From NCBI RefSeq assembly GCF_001885765.1, contig NZ_JXKD01000002.1:1-64000 (forward strand): a stretch of 64,000 nucleotides of DNA, given 5' to 3'. The stretch's first letter is position 1. Each line of letters starts with the position of its first letter. Shown one piece after another: positions 34,884 to 44,172 of this stretch. A program made the translations under genes and the position numbers. Origin of the DNA: Enterococcus aquimarinus (lineage in GTDB: Bacteria; Bacillota; Bacilli; Lactobacillales; Enterococcaceae). The notes under the pieces were generated by a model that had not been told where the DNA came from, did not search any database, and saw only the letters and a program-made list of their open reading frames with translations.

Positions 34884-36032
34884 TTATGATATTTCTACAT
34901 GCATTCGACTTTCAACGTGAGTATGACTTGCCTTTTCATAAAAGAAAACTTTTTTTCTTAAGATAATGGTTGTCAGTAAACTTAAAAAGAAGACTAAAAA
35001 ATAGCCAGAAATCAAGAAAAAGAGTAATAGAGCCATTTGTTGAATGTGATGGTTCGAACTGTTTAGCCCCGTTGCGAGTTGCCCCATTCCCCGGCCGAAA
35101 ATATTTGGGAGTAAATAGAATAGTCCATAGCGAATCCCTAATGCCACAAGCGAAACATTCTTTTTACCGGTTTGTACGATTTGTATTTTTACTGCTCGTT
35201 TCCCAAAGGTTTGCCCTTTCATGAAATAGTTTAAAATGACCCAATAGCCCACGACTTGGGTGAAATAACCTACGAATGTTTCACTATTTATTTCATAGGG
35301 GATAGACACTAAACGAGTGGTTACATTCATGGCAAACGTCACTAGCCCGATGATAAGCCAATCGATCAGGAACGCTACTAGACGACGAACCAATGTTACT
35401 TCCGACCCCTTCTCATAAGAAAGCTCATCTAATTCTTCTCTCGTTGGTAAGAAAAGCGTTAATAAGGGAGCACTCCAATAACCAATCATGCCACCTAATG
35501 TATTATGGAACAAATCATTTACGTCAAATAAGCGATATGGACGTGGATAGATAAAATACAATCCAGTTAATTGTGTTAATTCAAAGAAAAGAGAACCTAA
35601 AAAAGCGGAAATTAGTGTTTTCTTCCAATCGAATTTAAAATAATAGCGTAAATAAATACCTAAGGGAAAAAATAGTAAGAGATTAAACGCAGGTTCTAAA
35701 AAAACCGACTGCTTCATTGCAGGAATAAACGTACTCGGATCATTCCAGCAAAAAACCGTTTCTGAAAGAAAATCGTTTAGGGAGGTTCCTAAAACCAAAT
35801 GATATTTCGGTCCTGTCCTTTGAGCCACAGATTCTCTCGTTGGTAATGGTAAAATAATTAAAAAGTAAACGCAGAGTAAATAGAAAATAAAGGTTTAAAT
35901 AATGATTCCACGACTCAAAATAAAACGACCATATTGCCGATATTGCTTCACAAAAATGGGTAACGATAGCAATAACGCTAAAAACGGAAACATAAAGACC
36001 GCAACTTCAATCGGTTCAATAAAAGCACTCAT
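34884..36032 (-). pseudogene. VanZ-RDD membrane protein gene interrupted by an in-frame stop
   Basis: Starting at the ATG at 36032 (after GAGGGAG), the frame gives a VanZ-like protein. At codon 46 it has TAA (35895-35897), between SRGIII and TFIFYLL, inside a membrane segment. The same frame then runs open to 34884. The rest holds the VanZ domain (YPRPYRLFDVNDLFHNTLGG) and an RDD domain with FGKRAVKIQI. The whole would be 382 residues. One change such as TAT to TAA accounts for the stop. Translation could restart at the GTG at 35828, but without the first two membrane segments. VanZ-like proteins are linked to glycopeptide tolerance; the role here is unknown. Confidence 0.8.
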
Positions 36033-36100
36033 CCAAAAAAACTCCCTCATTCATTTATTTTACTATAAACGAAAGAAAATTAAATCTCTAGTTTTTGAAA

Positions 36101-36129
36101 CAAAAAAACCCACTAGCAATAGTGGGTTA
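36101..36129 (-). terminator. Terminator of infC-rpmI-rplT
   Basis: AACCCACTA and TAGTGGGTT form the stem, followed by seven T on the minus strand. Confidence 0.85.
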
Positions 36130-36156
36130 AACGTTGTTCTATCAATGTTTTGAAGC

Positions 36157-36516
36157 TTATTTAGCTAAAGCATCTTTCGCTTGGTCCGCTAATGCTGTAA
36201 ATGCTGCTGCATCATGTACTGCTAAGTCAGCTAACATTTTACGGTTGATGTCGATTTCAGCTAATTTCAAACCGTGCATTAATTTTGAATAGCTTAGGCC
36301 ATTCATACGAGCTGCTGCGTTGATACGAGCAATCCATAATTTACGGAAATCACGTTTCTTTTGACGACGATCGCGGTATGCGTAGTAATAAGAATTCATT
36401 ACTTGTTCTTTTGCTGTTTTGAATAAAGTATGTTTCGAGCCGTAATAACCTTTTGCTAATTTAAGCACTTTTTTACGACGTTTACGAGTTACTGTTCCAC
36501 CTTTAACACGTGCCAT
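36157..36516 (-). CDS. rplT: Ribosomal protein L20
   Basis: Large-subunit protein of 119 residues with the basic N-terminal tail ([22 protein letters not shown]) that is buried in 23S rRNA. It is also the likely repressor of its own operon through the L20 leader upstream of infC. AGGAGG precedes the ATG. Last gene of infC-rpmI-rplT. Confidence 0.98.
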   Translation of the reverse strand: MARVKGGTVTRKRRKKVLKLAKGYYGSKHTLFKTAKEQVMNSYYYAYRDRRQKKRDFRKLWIARINAAARMNGLSYSKLMHGLKLAEIDINRKMLADLAVHDAAAFTALADQAKDALAK

Positions 36517-36587
36517 GTTTAATTCCTCCTAAAATAGATAAATCTTCTCTTGAATTTTTTTAATTGTCTAAAGCTTTATTGGAATGA

Positions 36588-36788
36588 TTATTTCATGTAA
36601 GCTAATAGTTGACGGATACGTTTGTAATCGCCTTTTGAAACCATGCCTGCTTTACGCAATTGACGACGTTGTTTTTTTGTTTTACCGTGGAAACGGTGAC
36701 TCGTGAATGCACGGAATCTTTTTAATCCGCCTGAACCAGTACGTTTAACGCGCTTTGCTAGTCCGCGGTGTGTTTTTTGTTTTGGCAT
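36588..36788 (-). CDS. rpmI: Ribosomal protein L35
   Basis: Large-subunit protein of 66 residues beginning [19 protein letters not shown], very basic as expected. The ATG at 36788 follows GAGGAGG; the frame extends to 36806, but only through the ribosome site. Middle gene of the conserved operon. Confidence 0.97.
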   Translation of the reverse strand: MPKQKTHRGLAKRVKRTGSGGLKRFRAFTSHRFHGKTKKQRRQLRKAGMVSKGDYKRIRQLLAYMK

Positions 36789-36855
36789 AACTAATTTCCT
36801 CCTCAAAATCTTTCGTTAATCTTACTATTTCACTAATTTTTTAGTGAGTCGCTAC

Positions 36856-37377
36856 TTACTTGTCGCCTTTTGGAGCAAGCACTAAGAACATGCTGCGTCC
36901 ATCCATTTTCGCTTTTTGTTCAACTGTCGCGATATCCGCAGTTTCTTCCGCTAAACGATCTAAGACTTTCTGACCAATTTCTTTATGGGTAATCGCACGT
37001 CCTTTGAAACGGATAGAAGCTTTCACTTTATCACCTTTTTCAAGGAACTTACGTGCATTGCGAAGTTTTGTGTCGAAATCATGAACATCAATCGTTGGAC
37101 TTAAGCGAACTTCTTTAACGTTGATCACTTTTTGTTTTTTACGGGCATCTCGTTCTCTTTTTTGTAAATCGAAGCGATGCTTACCGTAGTCCATAATACG
37201 TGCAACTGGCGGATTGGCGTTAGGGGCAACGAGTACAACATCTAAGTTTGCTTTTTCAGCAAGGCTTAAAGCTTCTGCCTTCGTTTTCACTCCAAGTTGT
37301 TCTCCGTCTTGATCAATCAATCGTAACTCGCGGGCACGGATGCCGTCGTTTACCATCATATCTTTTGCTATGGTCAT
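36856..37377 (-). CDS. infC: Translation initiation factor IF-3
   Basis: IF-3 binds the 30S subunit and checks start codons. The 173 residues hold the N-domain ([13 protein letters not shown]), a lysine-rich linker and the C-domain ([26 protein letters not shown]). The ATG at 37377 lies only 3 bases from GGAGG. An in-frame ATA (37371) is 9 bases away and would have ideal spacing. Since infC often uses a non-standard start codon to regulate itself, the true start is unsure. Confidence 0.95.
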   Translation of the reverse strand: MTIAKDMMVNDGIRARELRLIDQDGEQLGVKTKAEALSLAEKANLDVVLVAPNANPPVARIMDYGKHRFDLQKRERDARKKQKVINVKEVRLSPTIDVHDFDTKLRNARKFLEKGDKVKASIRFKGRAITHKEIGQKVLDRLAEETADIATVEQKAKMDGRSMFLVLAPKGDK

Positions 37378-37423
37378 TCACCTCCAAGTTTTTTGCGAGA
37401 AAGAAAGCTCTATGGCTTAAAAT

Positions 37424-37549
37424 ACAAAAAAACGAGTTCTTTATCAGAACCCGCGCGTACTTCAGCCTAAATTTAGTCTGAAATCCTATTCTGCCCAGCG
37501 ATATGATCCCTCAGGCGAGAAGCGGGTGCTTCTACTTTCATTTCTCAAC
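37424..37549 (-). promoter_or_regulatory. L20-type ribosomal protein leader of infC-rpmI-rplT
   Basis: On the minus strand, AGAAGCACCCGCTTCT (37516-37532) forms a hairpin whose CCCGC loop can pair with GCGGG about 70 bases on. A terminator stem (GGGTTCT / AGAACTC) and seven T follow (37424-37452). This fits the Firmicutes L20 leader, where L20 binding favours termination. Confidence 0.8.
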
Positions 37550-37555
37550 TACAAT

Positions 37556-37584
37556 AGTATACCAAATTGAACAAACCGAGTCAA
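37556..37584 (-). promoter_or_regulatory. Promoter of infC-rpmI-rplT
   Basis: On the minus strand, TTGACT (37579-37584) and TATACT (37556-37561) are 17 bases apart. Confidence 0.75.
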
Positions 37585-37682
37585 GGTTTATCTAATTATT
37601 TTTTATAACTCTTTTTAATCGATCAAAAACTAACCTTATGCTAAAATCAAGACACCATCACGAACTTGAACGGAGAATGCTT

Positions 37683-38102
37683 ATGCACGTCCCAGCTCAT
37701 TCAATTGAAGAATTAATTCAGGCGAGTCCTCATCAAGCGCTATTTGAGACTTTAGATCATTGGATACAACTCACTTTCCCTGCGTTAGACCGCCGACTCA
37801 TCCAAAGTGGCACCATGACTTTTATTGGCTACGGCGAGTTAGCGACAGCAACAGAAGGCGATGTGTATGATTCCCTCATCGCCCTTGCCCCACAAAAAAA
37901 TTATCTCTCCTGCTATATTGTAGGAGAAAAAGCAGGCGCGCCGATTTTGCGCTCTTATCAAGCACATTTTGCAGCATCAACCGTTGGAAAAGTCTGTTTA
38001 CGCTTAAAAAATAGCCATACGATTGATTTTGCCATTTTAGAAGCGATTATCAAAGACAGCATCGCTTGGAATGAAAGCAAAAAAACAAACGCCAAATCCT
38101 AA
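37683..38102 (+). CDS. DUF1801-like hypothetical protein
   Basis: A 139-residue soluble protein. The middle (Tyr/Gly-rich GYGELA, then ALAPQKNYLSCYIVG) and the C-terminal part (KVCLRLKNSHTIDFAILEAII) resemble DUF1801 proteins, whose role is unknown apart from a proposed iron-chaperone link. CGGAG lies 7 bases before the ATG at 37683; two earlier in-frame ATG codons lack suitable spacing. It is divergent from infC. Confidence 0.7.
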   Translation: MHVPAHSIEELIQASPHQALFETLDHWIQLTFPALDRRLIQSGTMTFIGYGELATATEGDVYDSLIALAPQKNYLSCYIVGEKAGAPILRSYQAHFAASTVGKVCLRLKNSHTIDFAILEAIIKDSIAWNESKKTNAKS

Positions 38103-38125
38103 AGTGGAATTGGCGTTTGTTTTTC
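38086..38125. terminator. Terminator between the DUF1801 gene and nox
   Basis: CAAACGCCAA and TTGGCGTTTG form a 10-bp stem followed by TTTTT. It lies between two convergent genes and may serve both. Confidence 0.8.
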
Positions 38126-38128
38126 TGC

Positions 38129-39466
38129 TTATTCTGCAGCAGCTGCTGCTTTATTAATGTAGTTATATGGTTGGTTATAGTGTGGTAAGAAGAACAAGTC
38201 TAATAATGCTAACTCATCAATCGTTACTTGTTTGGCAATCGCTAATGAGAACATATGGATAGCCATCCCAATTTCAGAGGTTGTTGAAGACATTTGTGCC
38301 CCAACGATACGACGTGTTTTAGCATCGTAAACGATACGTGTTTTAACGTTGTCGTTATCTTTCATAAACGCTGGTTTTTGTGTATCTTCAATATCTGTGT
38401 ATTTCACATCAAGACCAAAACGTGGTGCAGATTGAACAGAATAACCTGTTGACACCATGTGTAAATCAAAGATTGTGATACCATTTGATCCTTGAACACC
38501 TGGTGATTCAATTTTATTTCCACCAATATTTTCACCAGCAACTAAACCAGTACGAACGGCATTACTTGCTAAAGCGATATAAGCTGTGTCTTGTAGCGCA
38601 TTCGAGTAAACTGTTGCACAATCACCGACAGCATAAACGTCTGCATCGCTTGTTTGTTGATGACGGTCAACTAAGTACGCACCGTTCACAAATTTTTCTA
38701 AATGATCTTTTCCAAGTTCACTATTTGGACGGAAGCCAATCGCGTTGATAACGACATCGACTTCGTAAACACCTTTTGCCGTTACGACTGCTTCAACTTT
38801 TTCAGTTCCACGGTATTCTTCGACTAATTCACCTAAGTGTAATTCAATTCCGTTATCCGCTAAGTTTTTGTCCATATCGTCTGTAAACCATTTATCGTAG
38901 TAGTTTGGTAATGAACGTTCTGCTGCATCAAAGAGCAACACATTTTTGCCACGACGTTTGGCAGCTTCCGCGATTTCCACGCCAATATAACCAGCACCAA
39001 TTACGGCTACGGTTTTCACTTCATCTTGATCAAGTAAATGATCAATTTGTTGGCCTTCATAGAATTTTTTCATGAATTGAATATTTTTTAAATCATGTCC
39101 AGGGACTTTCGGTGCAATTGGTAATGAACCCGTTGCTAAGACTAACTTATCGTAACTTTCATCCCACTCTGTACCATCGGCTGATACACAATGAACCGTT
39201 TTATTGGCATAGTCGACATCCGTTACGTCGGTAGACATATGAATCGTTGCGCCTTTTGCTTTAAATTCTTCGCTATCTGTATAAAATAATCCATCAAACT
39301 CTTCGATTTGACGTCCTACCCATAGAGCCGTCCCACAACTTAAGTAGCTGATATGATCTGTTTTTTCAATTAAAACCACTTCTTGATTCTCAAATTTATC
39401 TAATAGTGTGTTCGCTGCCGCAATTCCTGCATGGTTTGAACCGATGATTACTGTTTTTGTCATCAT
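38129..39466 (-). CDS. nox: NADH oxidase (flavoprotein, probably water-forming)
   Basis: It reoxidises NADH with oxygen. The 445-residue protein belongs to the group of Nox and NADH peroxidase. It has an N-terminal FAD site (VIIGSNHAGIAAA), the redox Cys (about Cys44, YLSCGTALW), a second nucleotide fold (VAVIGAGYIGVEIAEAA) and the FAD segment VYAVGDCATV. The sequence looks closer to Nox than to peroxidase, but NADH peroxidase or CoA-disulfide reductase activity cannot be excluded. Two ATG codons in tandem (39466, 39463) follow GAGGAGG. A TATACT -10 lies at 39495-39500. Confidence 0.88.
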   Translation of the reverse strand: MMTKTVIIGSNHAGIAAANTLLDKFENQEVVLIEKTDHISYLSCGTALWVGRQIEEFDGLFYTDSEEFKAKGATIHMSTDVTDVDYANKTVHCVSADGTEWDESYDKLVLATGSLPIAPKVPGHDLKNIQFMKKFYEGQQIDHLLDQDEVKTVAVIGAGYIGVEIAEAAKRRGKNVLLFDAAERSLPNYYDKWFTDDMDKNLADNGIELHLGELVEEYRGTEKVEAVVTAKGVYEVDVVINAIGFRPNSELGKDHLEKFVNGAYLVDRHQQTSDADVYAVGDCATVYSNALQDTAYIALASNAVRTGLVAGENIGGNKIESPGVQGSNGITIFDLHMVSTGYSVQSAPRFGLDVKYTDIEDTQKPAFMKDNDNVKTRIVYDAKTRRIVGAQMSSTTSEIGMAIHMFSLAIAKQVTIDELALLDLFFLPHYNQPYNYINKAAAAAE

Positions 39467-39665
39467 AATTTCCTCCTCTTACATTTACAAACGTAGTATA
39501 CCTAGCATGTGAATTTAAAAACTATCAATTATTTTTGCACATGATAAAAAATTGAGAATTAGACAATAAATTCAGATACAGCAAGCTTTTCACACGATAA
39601 ATTATCAAAAATAAATTTGATTGTGAAAAACAACTCATTAAGATTTCGTTAAAAAAGAGTGCTTC

Positions 39666-40616
39666 TTACTTGTTTTCAGCTGTTTTTGAAAGCAATGGGC
39701 TGGCTTCTTTAATGAGATAGATTGGACGCTTTTTCGTTTCTAAAAAGATTTTACCAATGTACTTACCGATGATTCCCAGACATAACAATTGCAAACCGCC
39801 TACAAACAACATAATGGAAACGAGTGATGGCCACCCACTTGTAGGATCACCGTACAGTAACGCACGAATCACAATAAAAACCAACGCGATCCCAGCACCA
39901 ATACAAGATAACGCACCGACAAGAGAAGCGAGCATTAAGGGCGCTTCTGAAAAATTCACGACACCATCAATAGAATAACGTAACAAGCTCAAAAACGACC
40001 ACGACGTCTCACCGGCAACACGTTCACGGTTTTCATAAGATAAATACTCGGTCTCAAAACCGACCCAACTAAAAATTCCTTTTGAAAAACGATTGTATTC
40101 GGTAATTTCCAAAATAGCGTCGACCATTTGGCGGGTCATTAAACGAAAATCACGTGCGCCGTCGACCATCTTAGTATCACTAAATTGATTAATCAAGCGG
40201 TAAAACAAGCGCGAAAACGCGCTTCGGATGATCGGCTCTCCTTTACGGTTCTCGCGTCTGGTCCCAACACAATCTATTTTTTTCGTTTTAATGAGCGCCA
40301 GCATTTCAGGTAATAATTCCGGTGGATCTTGTAAATCAGCATCCATTACCGTCACGAAATCCCCTTTGGCATGTTGTAATCCTGCGTATAACGCAGCTTC
40401 TTTGCCGAAATTCCGAGAAAAAGAAAGGTAATGAATCTCGGTAGGACGCGCCTGGTGATATTTTTTTAAGAGGTCTAATGTTCCATCCTTCGAACCATCA
40501 TTGACAAAAATATATTCAATTTTTTGTGGGTGTTGAAACATCACCCGATCGACCGCTTCAATAAATAAAGCAATCATTGCCTCTTCATTGTAGCAAGGGA
40601 CGACGATTGATAACAT
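39666..40616 (-). CDS. GT2-family polyprenyl-phosphate glycosyltransferase (GtrB/CsbB-like)
   Basis: A 316-residue enzyme with a GT-A domain (SIVVPCYNEE, the DXD-type VMDADLQDPPE, and a DGARDFRLM segment) and two C-terminal membrane helices (about residues 225-250 and 260-285). It likely moves a sugar from a nucleotide donor to undecaprenyl phosphate for decorating wall polymers. The ATG at 40616 is chosen because GAGGG lies before it; an ATG at 40631 contains the ribosome site. It appears to be a single-gene unit. Confidence 0.9.
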   Translation of the reverse strand: MLSIVVPCYNEEAMIALFIEAVDRVMFQHPQKIEYIFVNDGSKDGTLDLLKKYHQARPTEIHYLSFSRNFGKEAALYAGLQHAKGDFVTVMDADLQDPPELLPEMLALIKTKKIDCVGTRRENRKGEPIIRSAFSRLFYRLINQFSDTKMVDGARDFRLMTRQMVDAILEITEYNRFSKGIFSWVGFETEYLSYENRERVAGETSWSFLSLLRYSIDGVVNFSEAPLMLASLVGALSCIGAGIALVFIVIRALLYGDPTSGWPSLVSIMLFVGGLQLLCLGIIGKYIGKIFLETKKRPIYLIKEASPLLSKTAENK

Positions 40617-41170
40617 AAACGATTCCCTCATTTCTCATGATTTTCCTGTATAGTTAGTATAACGTTTTTAGTGAGAATATTCACCTTTTTTCCTACGCTA
40701 CCAAAAGACGCAGGATGAACTTTAACAAAATGATAAGAACCTGAATCCCTTATCTGTTAAGCCATGACAACAGACCGTCCTAGGGTCCTATTTTGCGTCC
40801 ATTCGATTAGGACGCTTGAAATCGAATTTCTGATTCAGTTCCTAACCTCATCATAAAGCCTTTCTTTCAAACAGCACCTTTTTGTCGATGAATGACTCAT
40901 TCAAAAAGAAAGATACCAACGATGAAAACAGCGACTTCCTTCGTTTATTTGTCGTGTGCCTTTCATCATATATCTCTTTTGATTCTTTGTTTCTTTCGAT
41001 TTTTTGAAGCATTCAGCTAAAACGACCTTTTTTTCGATTGATTTGTGATAATTATGTTAATTTTTGTTAGCATTCTACTTAAAAACAAGGACAAGGGCTT
41101 AACGAATACAAGATTTTCTAGTAATATGGATAGGTATATTATAAACAAGTGATTTAGGAAGAGGACGAAC
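40617..41170. other. 554-base intergenic region with possible RNA structure
   Basis: I see no supported ORF. A hairpin GCGTCC / GGACGC (40795-40815) sits inside a larger imperfect repeat (GAACCTGAATC / GATTCAGTTC, 40737-40841). The AT-rich end near mvk (41100-41160) probably holds its promoter, with TATATT near 41137. Confidence 0.45.
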
Positions 41171-42106
41171 ATGAAAAAACAAGGGGTCGGTCATGCGACT
41201 GGGAAAATAATATTAATGGGTGAACACGCAGTCGTTTACGGAGAGCCGGCCATTGCCTTTCCTTTTAAAGGAACAGGCGTGACATGCACTTTCGCCCCCG
41301 CAACGACTTCTTCGCTGACTTCTAGCCATTATGAAGGAAAATTGAGTGATGCGCCTTCCGAATTACGACTTATCCAACAATTGACGCAAACGCTACAACA
41401 AGATTTTGGGCAAAAGAATTTTCATTTAACCATCGAAAGCACGATTCCTTCCGCGAGAGGCATGGGCTCGAGTGCCGCCGTGGCGGTTGCTGTCACCCGA
41501 GCATTCTTTGATTGGATAGACGAAGTATTGCCTAAAGAACGCTTACTCCATTATGTGAATTATGCCGAAAATATTGCCCATGGAAATCCAAGTGGGATCG
41601 ATGCTGCGACGACGAGTGGCGACCAACCGATATATTTTGAAAAAGGAAAGGCCTTTAACTCTTTTCCTTTAAATATTGATGCCTACCTCATTGTGGCCGA
41701 TACCGGAATTAAAGGCCGAACACGAGAAGCTGTCGACGCCGTTAAGGAGCTCTGCCGAACGCAACCGCAAAAAACCAACGAGTTAATCAGGCACTTAGGC
41801 TCACTGACGAGACAAGCAAAAGAGGCGATTACAACCAACCAACCTCACTTATTAGGGCGTGTGATGACCGCCGCTCACCATGATTTGTCTGAGTTAACCG
41901 TCAGCAATCAATCGCTTGATGCGTTTGTCGAACTTGCTTGTCGACATGGCGCTTTAGGCGCAAAACTAACAGGTGGTGGCCGTGGCGGTTGTTTTCTTGT
42001 GCTATGCCAAGATGCTGCCGCTGCCGCATTGATTCAGTCAAAACTAAAAAATGCTGGGGTTCGAGAGACCTGGATGCAAGGATTAGGAGTTTACGAACAT
42101 GTATAA
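41171..42106 (+). CDS. mvk: Mevalonate kinase
   Basis: It phosphorylates mevalonate to 5-phosphomevalonate, starting the lower mevalonate pathway to isopentenyl diphosphate. A GHMP kinase of 311 residues with MGEHAVVYG at the start, the ATP loop PSARGMGSSAA, and the C-terminal GAKLTGGGRGG. GGAAGAGGA precedes the ATG. First of four overlapping genes; its last bases overlap mvaD by 8. Confidence 0.96.
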   Translation: MKKQGVGHATGKIILMGEHAVVYGEPAIAFPFKGTGVTCTFAPATTSSLTSSHYEGKLSDAPSELRLIQQLTQTLQQDFGQKNFHLTIESTIPSARGMGSSAAVAVAVTRAFFDWIDEVLPKERLLHYVNYAENIAHGNPSGIDAATTSGDQPIYFEKGKAFNSFPLNIDAYLIVADTGIKGRTREAVDAVKELCRTQPQKTNELIRHLGSLTRQAKEAITTNQPHLLGRVMTAAHHDLSELTVSNQSLDAFVELACRHGALGAKLTGGGRGGCFLVLCQDAAAAALIQSKLKNAGVRETWMQGLGVYEHV

Positions 42107-43091
42107 AGGAAAAGCACGCGCTTATACGAATATTGCGTTGATCAAATATTGGGGAAAGGAAAATAAAGAACTTATCATCCCCATGAATAATAGTCTTTCA
42201 TTAACACTCGATGCTTTTTATACCGAAACAATGGTGACTTTTTCAAAAGACTATTTAGCCGATTCTTTTTATCTTGACGGCCAACAACAAGATGAAAAAG
42301 CGACAAAAAAAGTGAGTCGCTTTTTAGACTTAGTGCGGCAAAAAGCCAACTGTTCGCTCTTTGCTAGCGTAGAAAGTCATAATTTCGTTCCTACAGCAGC
42401 CGGTCTGGCTTCTTCTGCGAGCGGTTTAGCTGCACTCGCAGGAGCGTGTAACGAAGCCTTGACACTTGATTTGTCTCCTTCTGCCCTTTCACGCCTCGCT
42501 CGTCGAGGATCAGGATCAGCTTGTCGCAGTATTTTTGGTGGCTTTGTCGAGTGGGAAAAAGGCTCTGACGATGCCTCTTCACAAGCTGTGCCAATTCTTT
42601 CGGATCATTGGGAAGAAGAACTTGCGATGATATTTATCTTAATTGACGATCAACAAAAAGAGGTTTCCAGTCGTGACGGCATGGAACGTACCGTTGAAAC
42701 TTCCGCTTTTTATGACGGATGGTTGTCTAGCGTGAATGACGATTTGAAAGAGGCAAAAGCCGCCATTGCCGACAAAAATTTCCAGGCATTAGGTGCCGTA
42801 GCAGAAGCCAATGCCTTAAAAATGCATGGCACGACGTTAGCTGCTAACCCACCTTTTACTTACTGGTCGCCCGATAGCTTAAAAGCGATGAATCTCGTGC
42901 GTCATATCCGCCAAACAGGTGTGCCGTGTTATTTCACCATGGATGCAGGTCCTAACGTGAAAGTCCTCTGCCAAAAAAGCGAGGTCCCAGCAATCATGGC
43001 TACTTTAGAAACACAATTTTCCAAAGACCGCTTGACGTGTGCTTATAGTGGTCCTGGACTGACGATTTTAGAAACGGAAGTGAACAAATGA
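42099..43091 (+). CDS. mvaD: Diphosphomevalonate decarboxylase
   Basis: It converts mevalonate 5-diphosphate to isopentenyl diphosphate with ATP. The 330-residue GHMP-fold enzyme has the signatures NIALIKYWGK, MNNSLSLTLD and PTAAGLASSASGLAAL, and RRGSGSACRS. Overlaps of 8 bases with mvk and 4 bases (ATGA) with the next gene suggest translational coupling. Confidence 0.97.
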   Translation: MYKGKARAYTNIALIKYWGKENKELIIPMNNSLSLTLDAFYTETMVTFSKDYLADSFYLDGQQQDEKATKKVSRFLDLVRQKANCSLFASVESHNFVPTAAGLASSASGLAALAGACNEALTLDLSPSALSRLARRGSGSACRSIFGGFVEWEKGSDDASSQAVPILSDHWEEELAMIFILIDDQQKEVSSRDGMERTVETSAFYDGWLSSVNDDLKEAKAAIADKNFQALGAVAEANALKMHGTTLAANPPFTYWSPDSLKAMNLVRHIRQTGVPCYFTMDAGPNVKVLCQKSEVPAIMATLETQFSKDRLTCAYSGPGLTILETEVNK

Positions 43092-44170
43092 TTGAGGTTA
43101 GTGCACCAGGTAAATTGTATATTGCAGGCGAATATGCTGTCGTCGAACCTGGACATCCTGCTATTATCGTGGCCGTTGATCAATTTATTACCGTTACGAT
43201 TGAAGCAGCAGTGAAAAATGGAAGTATTCAATCCCAACAATATAGCGATTTACCCATTCGATGGACACGCAAAAAAGGCGTGCTTGTCTTGGATCATCGT
43301 GAAAATCCTTTTCATTATATTTTAGAAGCGATTCGTCTAACGGAACAATATGCCAAAGAACGAGGACAACTCCTTTCTTTTTACCATTTAAAAGTGAAAA
43401 GCGAACTCGATAACTCGAATGGTCGCAAATATGGCTTAGGTTCAAGTGGTGCCGTGACGGTCGCTACAGTTAAAGCATTAAATGTCTTTTATGATTTAGA
43501 AATGGATACCTTGACGCAATTCAAAATTGCGGCGCTCGCCCATTTAGCCGTTCAAGGAAATGGCTCTTGTGGCGATATTGCAGCGAGTTGTTATGGCGGT
43601 TGGATTGCCTTTTCAACGTTTGATAGCCAATGGGTGAAGGAAAAACAAGCACAATGGTCGCTTTCGACTTTATTAGAAACCGATTGGCCGATGCTCTCCA
43701 TCCAACCATTAGAAGTACCCAAAAATTTACGGCTCGTGATTGGTTGGACCGGGAGTCCGGCATCCACTTCTGACTTAGTCGATCAAGTGCACCAATCAAA
43801 AGAAGTCGCTGAAAGTGCCTATCAAACCTTTTTAAAGGATAGTCGCGAGTGTGTAGAGGAAATGATTGCCGGTTTTACCAATAAAAATATTCCAGTCATT
43901 AAACAAATGATTACCAAAAATCGCGCCTTGTTAAACACCCTTTCAAGCATTACGGGCGTCACAATTGAAACGCCTGCACTAAAAGAGTTATGCGACCTTG
44001 CCGAGACCTGTGGCGGCGCTGCGAAGTCTTCTGGCGCAGGTGGCGGGGATTGCGGCATTGTGATTGCCGATAAGAAAACAGGCATTTTACCTTTAATGAC
44101 ACTTTGGGAGAAAGCTGAAATCACACCGTTACCGCTCCATATTTATCACTACCAAGGAGGTCAAAAATAA
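43088..44170 (+). CDS. mvaK2: Phosphomevalonate kinase
   Basis: It phosphorylates 5-phosphomevalonate to the diphosphate, the step between Mvk and MvaD. GHMP kinase of 360 residues with APGKLYIAGEYAVVEPG, the ATP loop KYGLGSSGAVTVA and the C-terminal AKSSGAGGGDCG. It starts as ATGA over the mvaD stop. Confidence 0.96.
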   Translation: MIEVSAPGKLYIAGEYAVVEPGHPAIIVAVDQFITVTIEAAVKNGSIQSQQYSDLPIRWTRKKGVLVLDHRENPFHYILEAIRLTEQYAKERGQLLSFYHLKVKSELDNSNGRKYGLGSSGAVTVATVKALNVFYDLEMDTLTQFKIAALAHLAVQGNGSCGDIAASCYGGWIAFSTFDSQWVKEKQAQWSLSTLLETDWPMLSIQPLEVPKNLRLVIGWTGSPASTSDLVDQVHQSKEVAESAYQTFLKDSRECVEEMIAGFTNKNIPVIKQMITKNRALLNTLSSITGVTIETPALKELCDLAETCGGAAKSSGAGGGDCGIVIADKKTGILPLMTLWEKAEITPLPLHIYHYQGGQK

Positions 44171-44172
44171 TC

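Noticed and set aside
30666-35897. Stop-codon reassignment as an explanation for the two in-frame TAA codons
   Set aside because: TAA is the normal terminator of many genes in this window, so ordinary nonsense changes or base errors are far simpler.
39590-39640. Rex-like half-sites (TTCACAC, ATTGTGAA) upstream of nox
   Set aside because: No pair with the 6-base spacing and symmetry of a Rex operator.
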